Under the pieces are notes generated by a model that was given only the letters and a program-made list of their open reading frames with translations, had not been told where the DNA came from and did not search any database. A stretch of DNA of 64,000 nucleotides from Bacteroidota bacterium (GTDB lineage Bacteria > Bacteroidota > Bacteroidia > Bacteroidales > Paludibacteraceae), in the NCBI GenBank assembly GCA_017860345.1, contig JAFNAV010000019.1, positions 25,780-89,779 of the forward strand. Direction: 5' to 3'. The position numbers were made by a program, and so were the translations under genes. This document shows positions 10,568 through 20,765 of this stretch, in pieces (the first letter of the stretch is position 1; the number at the start of each line of letters is the position of its first letter).

Positions 10568-12358
10568 ATGAAAAAGAGAATTCTGTTTTTTTTGTTTTTT
10601 GTGCCCTTTTGTATAACGGCACAGGTTTCCGAAAGTTTTTCGGACGGTAATTTTACCCAAAATCCTTCGTGGGAAGGTGTGTCTCAAAACTTTATAGTGA
10701 ATGGCTCAGGCGAATTACAAGCTAATGCGTCGGCAGCAGCCAGCTCATGGCTTTTCACTCCTTCCGGGAGTTTTGATAATGCGGTATGGGAATGCCGTGT
10801 TAAGATAAACTATTCAACTTCTTCTTCCAACTATGCAGCGGTTTATGTTGCTTCGGATGTTAATGACCTTACAGCCGGATGCAACGGATATTTCGTTCAG
10901 ATTGGCGGTACAAACGATGAGGTGGCGTTGTATTTGCAGCAAGGAACAAAGAAAACAAAAATTATTGATGGAACCGATAAAAGAACGGATGGAAACCCGG
11001 TAAATATTTGGGTTAAGCTTACGCGCGATGTCTCCGGAAAGTTTACTTTGTATAGCAAACTTGCTGCCGAAAGTGAGTATTTTGAAGAGGGTGGAACCGA
11101 AAATAATCAGGTATCAGCCAGCAGCTATTTTGGTTTGTTTTATGCCAATACCGCATCTACAGGATCGGCATACTTTTTTGATGATATAAAAGTAACAGGT
11201 GATCGGGTGCCGGATACGTGGCCGCCTGTGCTGGCATCTGTTACAGTGAAATTGCCTGATGCATTACAACTTATTTTCAATGAGCGGATTAATTTTGCAG
11301 GTGCGGCATTTTCTGTTATACCAAACGTAGGTAGTCTGATAAGTTCTACGGTATCGGCTGATCAAAAATCTGTTGAGTTGCATTTTCAGCAGCCATTTCA
11401 AAAAGGAGTTTTATACACTCTTACAATAGAAAATATTGCTGATATAGAAGGAAATAAGATAAGGGAAAACACCGTTAGCTTTGGTGTGCCCGAGCCGGCC
11501 ATGGCCGGTGACTTGCAGTGGAATGAACTGATGGTGGATGCTCCTGAAGGTTCTGCTGAATATGCCGAAGTATTCAATGTTTCGGACAAACTTATTGATA
11601 TGTCGCGACTTGGGTTTGCTACCCGCAAAGCCGATGGAAGCCTGAATACCCTGAATAAGTTTGCTGCAGGCACTTATCTGCCTCCATCCGGATACCTGGC
11701 TTTTTCCGATTCAGCAGAACTTGTTCATGCTTATCATAGCTGCTCTGCCGAAGCACACATCGTGAAATCTCTATCTTGGCCATCGCTCAATAACGATGGT
11801 GCAACGCTGGTACTTTGCAATCTGGCCAAAGACACGGTTATTGATGAACTGACCTACAGTGCCAAATGGCATCATGTGTCGGTGAAAAACGCAAAGGGTG
11901 TGGCGCTCGAAAAAATCAATCCCGAATTGCCTTCGTCTGCTGCGGCCTCCTGGCATTCTGCCTCATGGGAAACGAATTTCGGGACTCCCGGTTACCAAAA
12001 TTCACAGTATACCGATGTTTCATCAGCTCAGGCAGATGATCAGTCAGCTTTCAGGGCTGATCCGGAGGTGTTTTCGCCCGACAACGACGGAGTGGATGAT
12101 ATTTGCCTTATCCGTTACAAACTTGAAAAAAGCGGCTATGTGGGTTCGGTTACAATTCTAAATCCGGTAGGAGTGAAAGTATGCACTTTAGCCACAAATA
12201 TTCTGCTTTCAGCCGAAGGTTACATCGTTTGGGATGGAAAAACCGACAGGAATCAGAATGCCAATGCCGGAATTTATGTTATTTATTTTGATATGTTTAA
12301 TCCCGAAACAGGCGATAGAAAGGTAAAAAAACTTCCGCTAACGGTTACATTCCGATAA
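10568..12358 (+). CDS. Secreted protein with lamin-tail-like and FlgD/gliding-type C-terminal Ig-like region
   Basis: Signal peptide MKKRILFFLFFVPFCITAQ; Ig-like stretch around LQLIFNERINFAG; LTD-like region DLQWNELMVDAPEGSAEYAEVFN; C-terminal FSPDNDGVDD...GIYVIYFD. Confidence 0.75.
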   Translation: MKKRILFFLFFVPFCITAQVSESFSDGNFTQNPSWEGVSQNFIVNGSGELQANASAAASSWLFTPSGSFDNAVWECRVKINYSTSSSNYAAVYVASDVNDLTAGCNGYFVQIGGTNDEVALYLQQGTKKTKIIDGTDKRTDGNPVNIWVKLTRDVSGKFTLYSKLAAESEYFEEGGTENNQVSASSYFGLFYANTASTGSAYFFDDIKVTGDRVPDTWPPVLASVTVKLPDALQLIFNERINFAGAAFSVIPNVGSLISSTVSADQKSVELHFQQPFQKGVLYTLTIENIADIEGNKIRENTVSFGVPEPAMAGDLQWNELMVDAPEGSAEYAEVFNVSDKLIDMSRLGFATRKADGSLNTLNKFAAGTYLPPSGYLAFSDSAELVHAYHSCSAEAHIVKSLSWPSLNNDGATLVLCNLAKDTVIDELTYSAKWHHVSVKNAKGVALEKINPELPSSAAASWHSASWETNFGTPGYQNSQYTDVSSAQADDQSAFRADPEVFSPDNDGVDDICLIRYKLEKSGYVGSVTILNPVGVKVCTLATNILLSAEGYIVWDGKTDRNQNANAGIYVIYFDMFNPETGDRKVKKLPLTVTFR

Positions 12359-12395
12359 TTTTGATTAATTAACACCTATAATCCGACAAATCAGC

Positions 12396-12403
12396 TATCT
12401 TTG
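12396..12403 (+). promoter_or_regulatory. -7 element TATCTTTG of Bacteroidota-type promoter for FKBP cluster
   Basis: TATCTTTGCA matches TAnnTTTG consensus. Confidence 0.55.
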
Positions 12404-12587
12404 CAGTCGTTTTTGTTTATTGGGATAATTATATCCTTTTTTGAACAGAAGTAACTTATATTGTCTGTATATTGTATTAATAAACAGCATTTTAATAAAT
12501 AGTAATAGAAAATAGAAAACACTCGCAAAGCATCGGGTCAAATTTACTGAACTTCATGTGGTGCACTTTGTGAAAAAAGAAAAAAAA

Positions 12588-13172
12588 ATGGAAAAAGTAA
12601 GCTATGCATTGGGGCTTAGCCTCGGAAACAACTTGCTGAGCAGTGGTATTAAAGCGTTAGACTACGGAAAATTAGCTAAAGGAATTCAGGACGTAATGGA
12701 AGGTCAGAAAACTGAAATCAGCTATCAGGAAGCTCAAACGGTAATCAACGAATTTTTCTCGTCGCTGCAGGAAAAAGCCGGCGATGAAGCTAAAAAACAA
12801 GGACAGGAATTTCTGGAAGCCAACGCTAAACGCGATGGTGTGGTTACCCTTTCAAGTGGTTTGCAGTACGAAATTATTACCCCCGGAACCGGCGCAACAC
12901 CCAAAGCTTCGGATACGGTGAACGTACATTATCATGGTACGCTGATTAGTGGCGAAGTGTTTGATAGTTCGGTAAATCGTGGCGAGCCTGCTACTTTTGG
13001 TGTTACTCAGGTTATTAGCGGATGGGTTGAAGCCTTACAGTTGATGCCCGTAGGTTCTAAATGGAAATTATTTATCCCCTCCGAACTGGCTTATGGTTCG
13101 CGTGGTGCCGGTCAATCCATCGGACCTAATACCACACTGATATTTGAGGTGGAACTTTTGGGTATTGTGTAA
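12588..13172 (+). CDS. FKBP-type peptidyl-prolyl cis-trans isomerase (no signal peptide)
   Basis: FKBP_N domain then VNVHYHGTLISGEVFDSSVNRGEPATF...GSKWKLFIPSELAYGSRGAG; start at MEKVSYALG. Confidence 0.93.
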   Translation: MEKVSYALGLSLGNNLLSSGIKALDYGKLAKGIQDVMEGQKTEISYQEAQTVINEFFSSLQEKAGDEAKKQGQEFLEANAKRDGVVTLSSGLQYEIITPGTGATPKASDTVNVHYHGTLISGEVFDSSVNRGEPATFGVTQVISGWVEALQLMPVGSKWKLFIPSELAYGSRGAGQSIGPNTTLIFEVELLGIV

Positions 13173-13220
13173 CTGATTTGAGCAATAAATTTAAATCTTA
13201 AATAACTTTTTTTAAAACCA

Positions 13221-14042
13221 ATGAAAAAAACATTTTTAATGGCGCTGGCACTTGGAGTAGTTTTCACTGCTGCCGAAGCCAAAGACAAAAAAACCAAAAA
13301 AGGAAAAGAACCAATAGTGGTGAATGTAAACCCGCTGACTAATGCTGTAGACTCAATGAGCTATTCGCTGGGAGTGAATGTTGGTACCGATTTTTCCAAA
13401 AATCTAAAATCGATACCCGGAGGAAAATCCAATATCGATTTATTGATTAAAGGTTTCTCAGCTGCTTTGAAAGGTGATTCTACTTTAATTTCGGTTGAAA
13501 AAGCCACAGAATTTTTCAGAGATTATATTACCAAGCAACAGGAAGCCGAAGCAAAGGCCAAACGCGAAGTTGGTGAAAAATTTCTGGCCGAAAACAGTAA
13601 GGCCGAAGGTATAAATGTAACTTCAAGCGGACTCCAGTATAAAGTGCTGACTCCTGCCGAGGGTAAAAAGCCTCAGGAACAGGATACTGTTAAAGTACAC
13701 TACACAGGTACATTGTTGGACGGTACAAAATTCGACAGCTCAATAGACCGCGGCGAACCAATTGAATTTCCGCTGAATCAGGTTATCAAAGGATGGACCG
13801 AAGGTGTAAAGCTGATGTCGGTAGGCTCTAAATACAAATTTTTCATCCCGTACAATCTGGCTTATGGCGAACAGGGTGCAGGTGGAGTAATTCCTCCTTA
13901 TGCAACTTTAATATTTGAGGTTGAACTGCTCGATGTTAAGCCCTATGTAGAACCGGCTCCTGTAGTGGAAAAACCTGCTGCCCCTGCTGCTTCTGCCGCA
14001 AAATCGGCCAAAACCACAAAATCAGTAAATAAAAAGAAATAA
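13221..14042 (+). CDS. FKBP-type peptidyl-prolyl cis-trans isomerase, exported
   Basis: Signal peptide; [27 protein letters not shown]...[15 protein letters not shown]; Ala/Pro/Lys-rich tail. Confidence 0.93.
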   Translation: MKKTFLMALALGVVFTAAEAKDKKTKKGKEPIVVNVNPLTNAVDSMSYSLGVNVGTDFSKNLKSIPGGKSNIDLLIKGFSAALKGDSTLISVEKATEFFRDYITKQQEAEAKAKREVGEKFLAENSKAEGINVTSSGLQYKVLTPAEGKKPQEQDTVKVHYTGTLLDGTKFDSSIDRGEPIEFPLNQVIKGWTEGVKLMSVGSKYKFFIPYNLAYGEQGAGGVIPPYATLIFEVELLDVKPYVEPAPVVEKPAAPAASAAKSAKTTKSVNKKK

Positions 14043-14063
14043 AACGATAATTAATTGAAAACA

Positions 14064-14552
14064 ATGAAAAAACAAAGCATTCTTACAATTATTGCAGCTG
14101 TTGTAGCTGTATTATCCGTAACATCGTGTAGCAATTACGATGCTAAGGAGGCTAAACTAAGCAATCTGAACGATAGCTTAAACTACACGCTCGGTTTGTC
14201 TAACGGTGGGCAGATTAAAAGCTATTACCTCACTAAAGATTCGAGCGATAAAGCTATTAAAGCATTTATTAAAGCTATTGACGAGGCTTATAAAGCAGAC
14301 GTTAATAAAGACGAAATGTACAAGTTGGGTCAGCAAATCGGTGGATCGCTGAAACAACAAAAGAAAATCGGATTGATGGGCGATTCTACGCTAAAATTTG
14401 ACGAAAAATTAGTGTTACAGGGATTAATTAATGCTCTGAACGGACACAAGGAAGGTATGACTTCTCAGCAAGCTGAAGAATATCTGCGTAAAATTATGAC
14501 TGAACGTCAGCAGAGTCAAATGGGTCAGCAAGCTCCTGCTCCTCAACAATAA
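14064..14552 (+). CDS. Lipoprotein with FKBP N-terminal dimerisation-like domain only; catalytic FKBP domain absent
   Basis: Lipobox VTSCSN; LNDSLNYTLGLSNGGQIKSYYL...LVLQGLINALNGHKEGMTSQQAEEYL parallels neighbouring FKBP proteins then stops. Confidence 0.85.
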   Translation: MKKQSILTIIAAVVAVLSVTSCSNYDAKEAKLSNLNDSLNYTLGLSNGGQIKSYYLTKDSSDKAIKAFIKAIDEAYKADVNKDEMYKLGQQIGGSLKQQKKIGLMGDSTLKFDEKLVLQGLINALNGHKEGMTSQQAEEYLRKIMTERQQSQMGQQAPAPQQ

Positions 14553-14588
14553 TAATTATCAACCGATTATTCACGAAATAAAATACAG

Positions 14589-15473
14589 ATGAAAATGAAA
14601 AAACTAAATATATTTTTCGCGGTAATAGTGATGTTGGCTGTTACGCTTGTTTCCTGCGACAACAACAAACCTAAAACTCCGAGCCTGAAATCGCAGATTG
14701 ATAGTTTGAACTATGCATTTGGTGTGGCCAACGGAAGTGGTATCAAACAATATTATCTGGCTGCCGACTCAGCCAAAGCTGATTCGCTGAAGGTTAAAAT
14801 TGCTTCTTTGCTTAAAGGTGTGGAAGATGCTTTAAAAGGCGATGCCGACTCTGAAAACCTCGAACTTACCGAACTTGGTAAAAACATTGGTAGCTCACTT
14901 AAAGAACAGTCTAAAACAGGACTACTTGGCGACTCAACGCTTAAAGTGGACATCAAACTGATTAAACAGGGTTTGATTAACGGAATGAAGGGTTCTAAAG
15001 TACAAATGACTGCCGAAGAAGCTCAAATGTACCTGAATACCACTATGCAGAAGCTTTATGAAAGCAAAATGGAAAGAGATTATGGTTCAAACAAAAAAGC
15101 GGGCGAACTTTTCCTTGCTAACAATAAAGGCAAAGCAGGAGTAGTAACTACCCCAAGCGGCTTGCAATACGAAGTAATCAAAAAAGGTACAGGTGCAATG
15201 CCTGCCGATACCAGCCTCGTAAAAGTTCACTATGTAGGAACTTTAATTGATGGTACAGAATTTGATAGCTCTGTGAAACGTGGCGAACCAGCCGAGTTCC
15301 GCCTGAATCAGGTAATCAAAGGATGGACTGAAGGCCTTAAACTGATGCCTGTAGGATCAAAATACAAACTGTATATTCCTCAGGAACTGGCATACGGTCC
15401 GCAGGATAAAGGTACTATCAAACCATTCTCTGCACTGATTTTTGAAGTGGAACTGCTTTCTATCCAGAAATAA
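14589..15473 (+). CDS. FKBP-type peptidyl-prolyl cis-trans isomerase, lipoprotein
   Basis: Lipobox VSCDN; VKVHYVGTLIDGTEFDSSVKRGEPAEF...YIPQELAYGPQ. Confidence 0.93.
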   Translation: MKMKKLNIFFAVIVMLAVTLVSCDNNKPKTPSLKSQIDSLNYAFGVANGSGIKQYYLAADSAKADSLKVKIASLLKGVEDALKGDADSENLELTELGKNIGSSLKEQSKTGLLGDSTLKVDIKLIKQGLINGMKGSKVQMTAEEAQMYLNTTMQKLYESKMERDYGSNKKAGELFLANNKGKAGVVTTPSGLQYEVIKKGTGAMPADTSLVKVHYVGTLIDGTEFDSSVKRGEPAEFRLNQVIKGWTEGLKLMPVGSKYKLYIPQELAYGPQDKGTIKPFSALIFEVELLSIQK

Positions 15474-15502
15474 GCAAATCAACACGGATTAGATATAGAA
15501 TA

Positions 15503-15533
15503 GAGCCGCAGGATTTATCCTGCGGCTTTTTTT
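15503..15533 (+). terminator. Intrinsic terminator of FKBP cluster
   Basis: AGCCGCAGGATTTATCCTGCGGCTTTTTTT. Confidence 0.9.
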
Positions 15534-15671
15534 GTTTCAAAAAGGTAGCCCAACAAGGGTTTTTTCTGACGTTTTTTCATATAAATTGCATATTTAAACT
15601 AAAATTTTTTCAGATTTCATTTATTTTCCGTATTTTTGCTGCCTAAATGACAAGAAAAATCAATATCGAAT

Positions 15672-16127
15672 ATGGAAAAAATAGACCAGTTAGACCGCAA
15701 AATTCTGAGAATTATCACCCAGAATGCCCGAATGCCATTCAAAGATGTTGCTGAAGAATGTGGCGTATCAAGGGCTGCCATTCATCAACGTGTACAACGC
15801 CTGATAGACATGGATGTTATTACCGGATCAGGTTATACAGTTAATCCTAAAATGCTCGGTTTTCAAATGTGTGTTTACATTGGCATTACGCTTGAACGTG
15901 GCTCGATGTACAAAGAAGTTGTAGCCGAATTGGAAAGAATACCTGAAATTGTTGAGTCGCAGTATACGCTCGGACATTATACAATTCTTATCAAGCTTTA
16001 CGCTAAAAACGATGAACATCTGATGCAATTGCTCAACGGACGCATTCAGGAAATTCCCGGAGTGGCCTCAACTGAAACGTTGACTTCGCTCGACCAACGC
16101 ATCCGCAGATCAATTCCGATTGAATAA
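15672..16127 (+). CDS. Lrp/AsnC family transcriptional regulator
   Basis: DQLDRKILRIITQNARMPFKDVAEECGVSRAAIHQRVQRL. Confidence 0.93.
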   Translation: MEKIDQLDRKILRIITQNARMPFKDVAEECGVSRAAIHQRVQRLIDMDVITGSGYTVNPKMLGFQMCVYIGITLERGSMYKEVVAELERIPEIVESQYTLGHYTILIKLYAKNDEHLMQLLNGRIQEIPGVASTETLTSLDQRIRRSIPIE

Positions 16128-16378
16128 TTTATCAGCATTTTTTATAGTACAAGCCTCAGGTAAAGCAATAAAACTTTATTAAAACGATTTTTTTAGAAAA
16201 AACCTCCGGGTGGGGTGATTTCCTGATGAATGAGTTGAAGTCAGGCAAACAATGGTGCTCACATACCGGGCTATCGTATTTTTTATTGGCAATAAGCCGG
16301 TAACATTATTAGCTCAGGTATCTTGCTCCTTATTTGCTCTTCAATGCAACAGGATAAACCTATGACCGGATTTATTAT

Positions 16379-17374
16379 ATGGAAACAGTAGTAAGTGGCA
16401 TCCGTCCTACCGGAAATTTACATCTCGGAAATTATTTCGGCGCTTTGCGCAATTTTATTCAAATGCAAAACGAGCATAACTGTTATTTTTTTATAGCAGA
16501 TTATCACTCACTAACCACACACCCTACTCCGCAGGATTTGCATGGTAATGTGAAACAAATACTGGTGGAATATCTGGCTGCCGGACTCGACCCGGAAAAA
16601 GCCACGCTCTACATACAAAGCGATGTGCCCGAAACAGCAGAGCTTTATTTGTTTCTGAACATGAATGCTTATATAGGTGAACTGGAAAGATGCACTTCGT
16701 TCAAAGATAAAATTCGCCAGCAACCGCAAAATGTGAATGCAGGATTATTGACCTATCCTACACTTATGGCTGCCGACATTATCATACACAGAGCCACTAA
16801 AGTGCCTGTAGGCAAAGACCAGGAGCAACATCTGGAAATGACGCGTACCTTTGGTAATCGCTTCAACCGGATGTATAATGTGGATTATTTCCCAGAACCA
16901 CAGGCTTTTAACTTCGGACAGCAATTGGTGAAAATACCGGGGCTGAACGGCAGTGGTAAAATGGGAAAATCAGAGGGTGAGGGTAATGCTATCTATCTGG
17001 CCGACGAACCTGAGGCTATTCGCAAAAAAGTGATGAAAGCTGTAACCGACAGCGGACCCACTGAGCCAAATCAGGAAAAACCCGAAGTGATTCAGAATAT
17101 TTTTCAGTTGATGAAGGTTGTTTCATCCGACGAAACATTTAATTATTTTGATGAGCAATACAATAAATGCCAAATTCGCTACGGCGATATGAAAAAACAA
17201 CTTGCTGAGGATATGATAACTTTTACAGCGCCTTTCAGGGAGCAAATAAAGGCTTATCTGAGCGATGAAGCATATATTTCGAGAGTTGCGGCCATGGGAA
17301 GGGAAAAGGCCCGCGAGAGCGCCTCTAAAACCCTGCGCGAAGTGCGCGAGATTATCGGATTTAAATCATTTTAA
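16379..17374 (+). CDS. trpS: Tryptophanyl-tRNA synthetase
   Basis: SGIRPTGNLHLGNYFGAL (HIGH-like), PVGKDQEQHLEMTR, GKMGKSEG (KMSKS-like). Confidence 0.95.
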   Translation: METVVSGIRPTGNLHLGNYFGALRNFIQMQNEHNCYFFIADYHSLTTHPTPQDLHGNVKQILVEYLAAGLDPEKATLYIQSDVPETAELYLFLNMNAYIGELERCTSFKDKIRQQPQNVNAGLLTYPTLMAADIIIHRATKVPVGKDQEQHLEMTRTFGNRFNRMYNVDYFPEPQAFNFGQQLVKIPGLNGSGKMGKSEGEGNAIYLADEPEAIRKKVMKAVTDSGPTEPNQEKPEVIQNIFQLMKVVSSDETFNYFDEQYNKCQIRYGDMKKQLAEDMITFTAPFREQIKAYLSDEAYISRVAAMGREKARESASKTLREVREIIGFKSF

Positions 17375-17436
17375 AAAATCTTCGGCAGGCTCCGAAACAT
17401 ATCGGTGTGTTGATTTGTTGAATGATGTAAAAAACA

Positions 17437-17832
17437 TTGATGAAAAAATTTTTACCATACGTATTTGTTGTACTTGCACTTATTATTTATGCAAGTACAA
17501 TAGGTGTGTATAGTAGTGTGGAGTATACTGATTATGCCGCGCAAGAGCAAAATGCTAATCAGGCAAACTTACCCGGATACCACGTAAAATCTTTTTTCTC
17601 TCAGTCGGAATTTCCTTTTTCGCACGACCGTAGCGGCGAGCTTAGGGTCAATGATTTTGTGCAGTCGGCAGGCGAACGCTTATTGTCTCAAACATTTACG
17701 TTCAGAATTATGCATGCCCGGCAAATTAGCGAACTCAAATTTATTTCATATCAAATATTTCATCATTTTCATTTAACCAATCTGCAATTTAATGGATTCT
17801 ATCTGTTTTATTTGTGTAAAATGCTGAATTAG
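17437..17832 (+). CDS. Hypothetical membrane-anchored protein
   Basis: ORF with N-terminal TM segment MKKFLPYVFVVLALIIYASTIGV; no family recognised. Confidence 0.5.
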   Translation: MMKKFLPYVFVVLALIIYASTIGVYSSVEYTDYAAQEQNANQANLPGYHVKSFFSQSEFPFSHDRSGELRVNDFVQSAGERLLSQTFTFRIMHARQISELKFISYQIFHHFHLTNLQFNGFYLFYLCKMLN

Positions 17833-17959
17833 TCTTTATTTCTTTCCTCAAGCCCCACTTCCAGAGGGGTATTTATTTCAAAATCAAATATTTTAAAAAA
17901 TAGCTTATTCACAAAAAAAGATTGTGAACACAATATTGTTGTGTTCTCCCGATATCATT

Positions 17960-18487
17960 ATGGAAAGAAATCAAACCATTGAACAGGTTCTTGAGGGACT
18001 TGGTCAGGATTCAGTAAAAAAAAGTGTAGCATCTCCCTTGGTTGGAATTGTGCTTATTCTGTTCGGAGTTTCATGTGTTATTATCAATAGCATAGTGCCT
18101 GCCGAGGCTGGCAGTATACTTTCTCCGCTTCTCATTATGCTTACCATTGCATTTATTATCTGGGGTTTGCTTAAGGCTTTTATTCGTAAAACCATTTATA
18201 CTGATTTAAGCAAAAACCAAAAAATAAGATTTACCGAGATATTTTACGACAACAAAGATCATGATAAATTAATCAGAATTGTTACTACCGGTGCTTACGA
18301 CGAAATTGCCTCGGTGCGTAAATCTACTCAGGATGGGGTTAAGTTGCGCGTTGCATCTACTCCCGATAAATCGATTTGCTATGTGCAGGTACTTACTTAT
18401 ATTCCTTATGAATATGCCCTGAGCACCGAAGCCATTAAGCTTACTGGCGATCAGACCGAGAAGCTGTTTGCTTCTGTGCATTTATAA
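17960..18487 (+). CDS. Hypothetical protein with two TM helices
   Basis: MERNQTIEQVLEGLG... two hydrophobic segments then soluble C-terminus; followed by terminator. Confidence 0.7.
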   Translation: MERNQTIEQVLEGLGQDSVKKSVASPLVGIVLILFGVSCVIINSIVPAEAGSILSPLLIMLTIAFIIWGLLKAFIRKTIYTDLSKNQKIRFTEIFYDNKDHDKLIRIVTTGAYDEIASVRKSTQDGVKLRVASTPDKSICYVQVLTYIPYEYALSTEAIKLTGDQTEKLFASVHL

Positions 18488-18517
18488 AACTCCGGAGCGT
18501 GAGTATTTAAAAATTAA

Positions 18518-18556
18518 AGCGTGTAATTGAGTCAGTGTCAATTACACGCTTTTGCT
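18518..18556 (+). terminator. Intrinsic terminator
   Basis: AGCGTGTAATTGA-gtcagtg-TCAATTACACGCT then TTTGCTTTTTT. Confidence 0.88.
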
Positions 18557-18574
18557 TTTTTATCAGTAATCTTT

Positions 18575-18850
18575 TTATTTATAAAGACAAAGATAGGGCG
18601 TATCTACCGAGCATTTTACTTTAAATTTCACGCCTTTTTCTACTACAAAGCTTTCAAATTTTTTGTAAGATTTCCAGCTTGTGTCGCCCGGCTGCTGAAC
18701 GGCAAGTTCGCCCGAAATTACGGTCATTATTTCAACCGTGGAAGTTCCGAATTCGTATTCGCCGGCTTCCAAAACTCCTACTGGTTTTAAACATAATTTT
18801 CTGTTATTTTTTAATTCTTGATGTTGTTTCAGAAAGAATAATACTGCCAC
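18575..18850 (-). CDS. ppnP: Pyrimidine/purine nucleoside phosphorylase (PpnP, DUF1255-like cupin)
   Basis: VGVLEAGEYEFGTSTVEIMTVISGELAVQQPGDTSWKSY...DTPYLCLYK; GTG start, N-terminus atypical. Confidence 0.75.
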   Translation of the reverse strand: MAVLFFLKQHQELKNNRKLCLKPVGVLEAGEYEFGTSTVEIMTVISGELAVQQPGDTSWKSYKKFESFVVEKGVKFKVKCSVDTPYLCLYK

Positions 18851-18859
18851 CCCTGAAAT

Positions 18860-19513
18860 TTATCCGTGTATGATTTGGAACAATTCCTCGGCATTAGCGG
18901 CAAAAACTGTGGCGCCAACATCCTCCAGCTCCCTGCGCGGCCTAAAACCCCACAAGACGCCTGCAAATGGCACCTGAGCATTATAGGCTGTGGCTGCATC
19001 TACCCCCGAGTCGCCAACGTACAGAACTTCCTGCTTTTCAACTCCGGCTTCGGCTATAATATCGGCTATAATGGCCGGATTCGGTTTTACCGGAAAGCCT
19101 TCTCGTTGGCCCAGTATTTTTACGAATCTGATATCCGGAAAAAAACGCTTCACCAATGTTACAGTGGCGTCGTGTACTTTGTTGGATGCTACTGCCAGCA
19201 GGTATCCCTCGGCGTTCAGGCGCGATATCAGGTTGCTGATACCGGGATACGGTTTGGTGTACGTATCGGCGTGAGCAAAATAATGGCGCATAAAATCGAC
19301 CTTTAGCATCGATACCATATCGGCATGGCGGTGTGTCTCGGGGAGCGCACGTTCAAGCAATTTATTAACTCCATTCCCAACAAAAAAACGGTACGATTCT
19401 ATCGGGTGTTCTGGAAACTGATGTTCTTTAAGCGCAAAGTTTACGCTATTGGCTAAATCTTCGATGGTATCGAGCAAAGTGCCATCGAGGTCGAAAACTA
19501 CAAGTTTTGTCAT
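18860..19513 (-). CDS. gph: HAD family phosphatase, phosphoglycolate phosphatase-like
   Basis: VFDLDGTLLDTIEDLANSVN, VASNK, YVGDSGVDAATAYNA. Confidence 0.9.
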   Translation of the reverse strand: MTKLVVFDLDGTLLDTIEDLANSVNFALKEHQFPEHPIESYRFFVGNGVNKLLERALPETHRHADMVSMLKVDFMRHYFAHADTYTKPYPGISNLISRLNAEGYLLAVASNKVHDATVTLVKRFFPDIRFVKILGQREGFPVKPNPAIIADIIAEAGVEKQEVLYVGDSGVDAATAYNAQVPFAGVLWGFRPRRELEDVGATVFAANAEELFQIIHG

Positions 19514-19770
19514 TTGTGAAAAAATCAGAGTGGAAATTGATAACTAATCAGGACTTGTTTGTTTGTCGGAATACTTCGTTTGCAAAGGTACAATTTTATT
19601 TTACGCCGGAAAATTACCCGCTTATTGTTGGCTAAGGCTTATCATACTTATAGTGAAAAACCTTTTTTTTGATTTTTACTGAAAAATATGTTCTTAAATG
19701 TTTGATATTCAAAAAATAATTCCGAATATTGCAATATCAAAATAATATCATTTTAAAACCATTGATTTTT

Positions 19771-20739
19771 ATGAAAACTAAAGAAGAAAATTTTGTCGGG
19801 GTTCGTTTGGCGGGCATACCGATGTTATTGGTTAATTTGCTGTTTTTAATAGGCATTGTTGTTCTTTTTGTATGGACCATGAATCACGTTGAATCTTCCG
19901 CATTAACGGTTGCGCTGGTTATCACCTGTGTTGTATTGCTAATTATCAACACTATTTTCTGGGGTGGCTTTATGCAAATTGAGCCTAATGAGGCGCGTGT
20001 AATGATTTTTTTCGGCGAATATGAGGGAACAGTGAAGGATAACGGATATTTTTGGGTAAATCCTTTTTATACCAAGAAAAAACTTACTTTACGAGCCCGT
20101 AACTTAGACGCTGAACCGATAAAGGTGAATGATAAATCGGGTAATCCGGTGATGATTGGTTTGGTAGTAGTCTGGCGTGTGGCCGATACGTACAAGGCTT
20201 CGTTTGTGGTGGATAATGCTTCGATGGCTCCGGCAGTAACAGGGGCGGTAATGGTGGATAATGTGGCTCAGAAAATGAAGGCTTACGAAAATTTCGTAAA
20301 AATTCAGGCCGATGCTGCGCTCAGGTTTGTGGCTGGCATGTATGCCTACGACCACAGTGGGTCGGTGAGCGATACCGAACTCACGCTCCGCTCGGGTGGC
20401 GAAGAAATTAATTCAATTCTCGAAACCCAGATTAATGAAAGATTGACCATTGCCGGAATAGAAGTGGTGGAAGCACGTATCAATTACCTGGCTTATGCTC
20501 CCGAAATTGCTGCTGTCATGCTACGTCGTCAACAGGCCGATGCTATTATTGCAGCACGCGAGAAAATAGTGGAAGGGGCTGTTGGTATGGTGCGTATGGC
20601 GCTTAAAAAACTGTCGGATGAGCAAATTATTGAGCTTGACGAAGACAAGAAAGCTGCTATGGTTAGCAATCTGCTCGTGGTATTGTGTAGTGAGGAAGGT
20701 GCACAACCTGTGCTCAATGCCGGAACTTTGCATCAATAA
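19771..20739 (+). CDS. SPFH/Band 7 domain protein
   Basis: Two TM segments, EPNEARVMIFFGEYEGTVKDNGYFWVNPFY, LRARNLDAEPIKVNDKSGNPVMIGLVVVWRVADTYKASF. Confidence 0.9.
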   Translation: MKTKEENFVGVRLAGIPMLLVNLLFLIGIVVLFVWTMNHVESSALTVALVITCVVLLIINTIFWGGFMQIEPNEARVMIFFGEYEGTVKDNGYFWVNPFYTKKKLTLRARNLDAEPIKVNDKSGNPVMIGLVVVWRVADTYKASFVVDNASMAPAVTGAVMVDNVAQKMKAYENFVKIQADAALRFVAGMYAYDHSGSVSDTELTLRSGGEEINSILETQINERLTIAGIEVVEARINYLAYAPEIAAVMLRRQQADAIIAAREKIVEGAVGMVRMALKKLSDEQIIELDEDKKAAMVSNLLVVLCSEEGAQPVLNAGTLHQ

Positions 20740-20765
20740 TTATTATCTCTGAAAATAATACTGCA

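Noticed and set aside
16220-16270. Possible hammerhead-like CTGATGA core in the trpS leader
   Set aside because: No GAAA core or matching stems at the correct positions.
17265-17513. ORF overlapping the trpS 3' end
   Set aside because: Out-of-frame with trpS and no independent start or coding signal.
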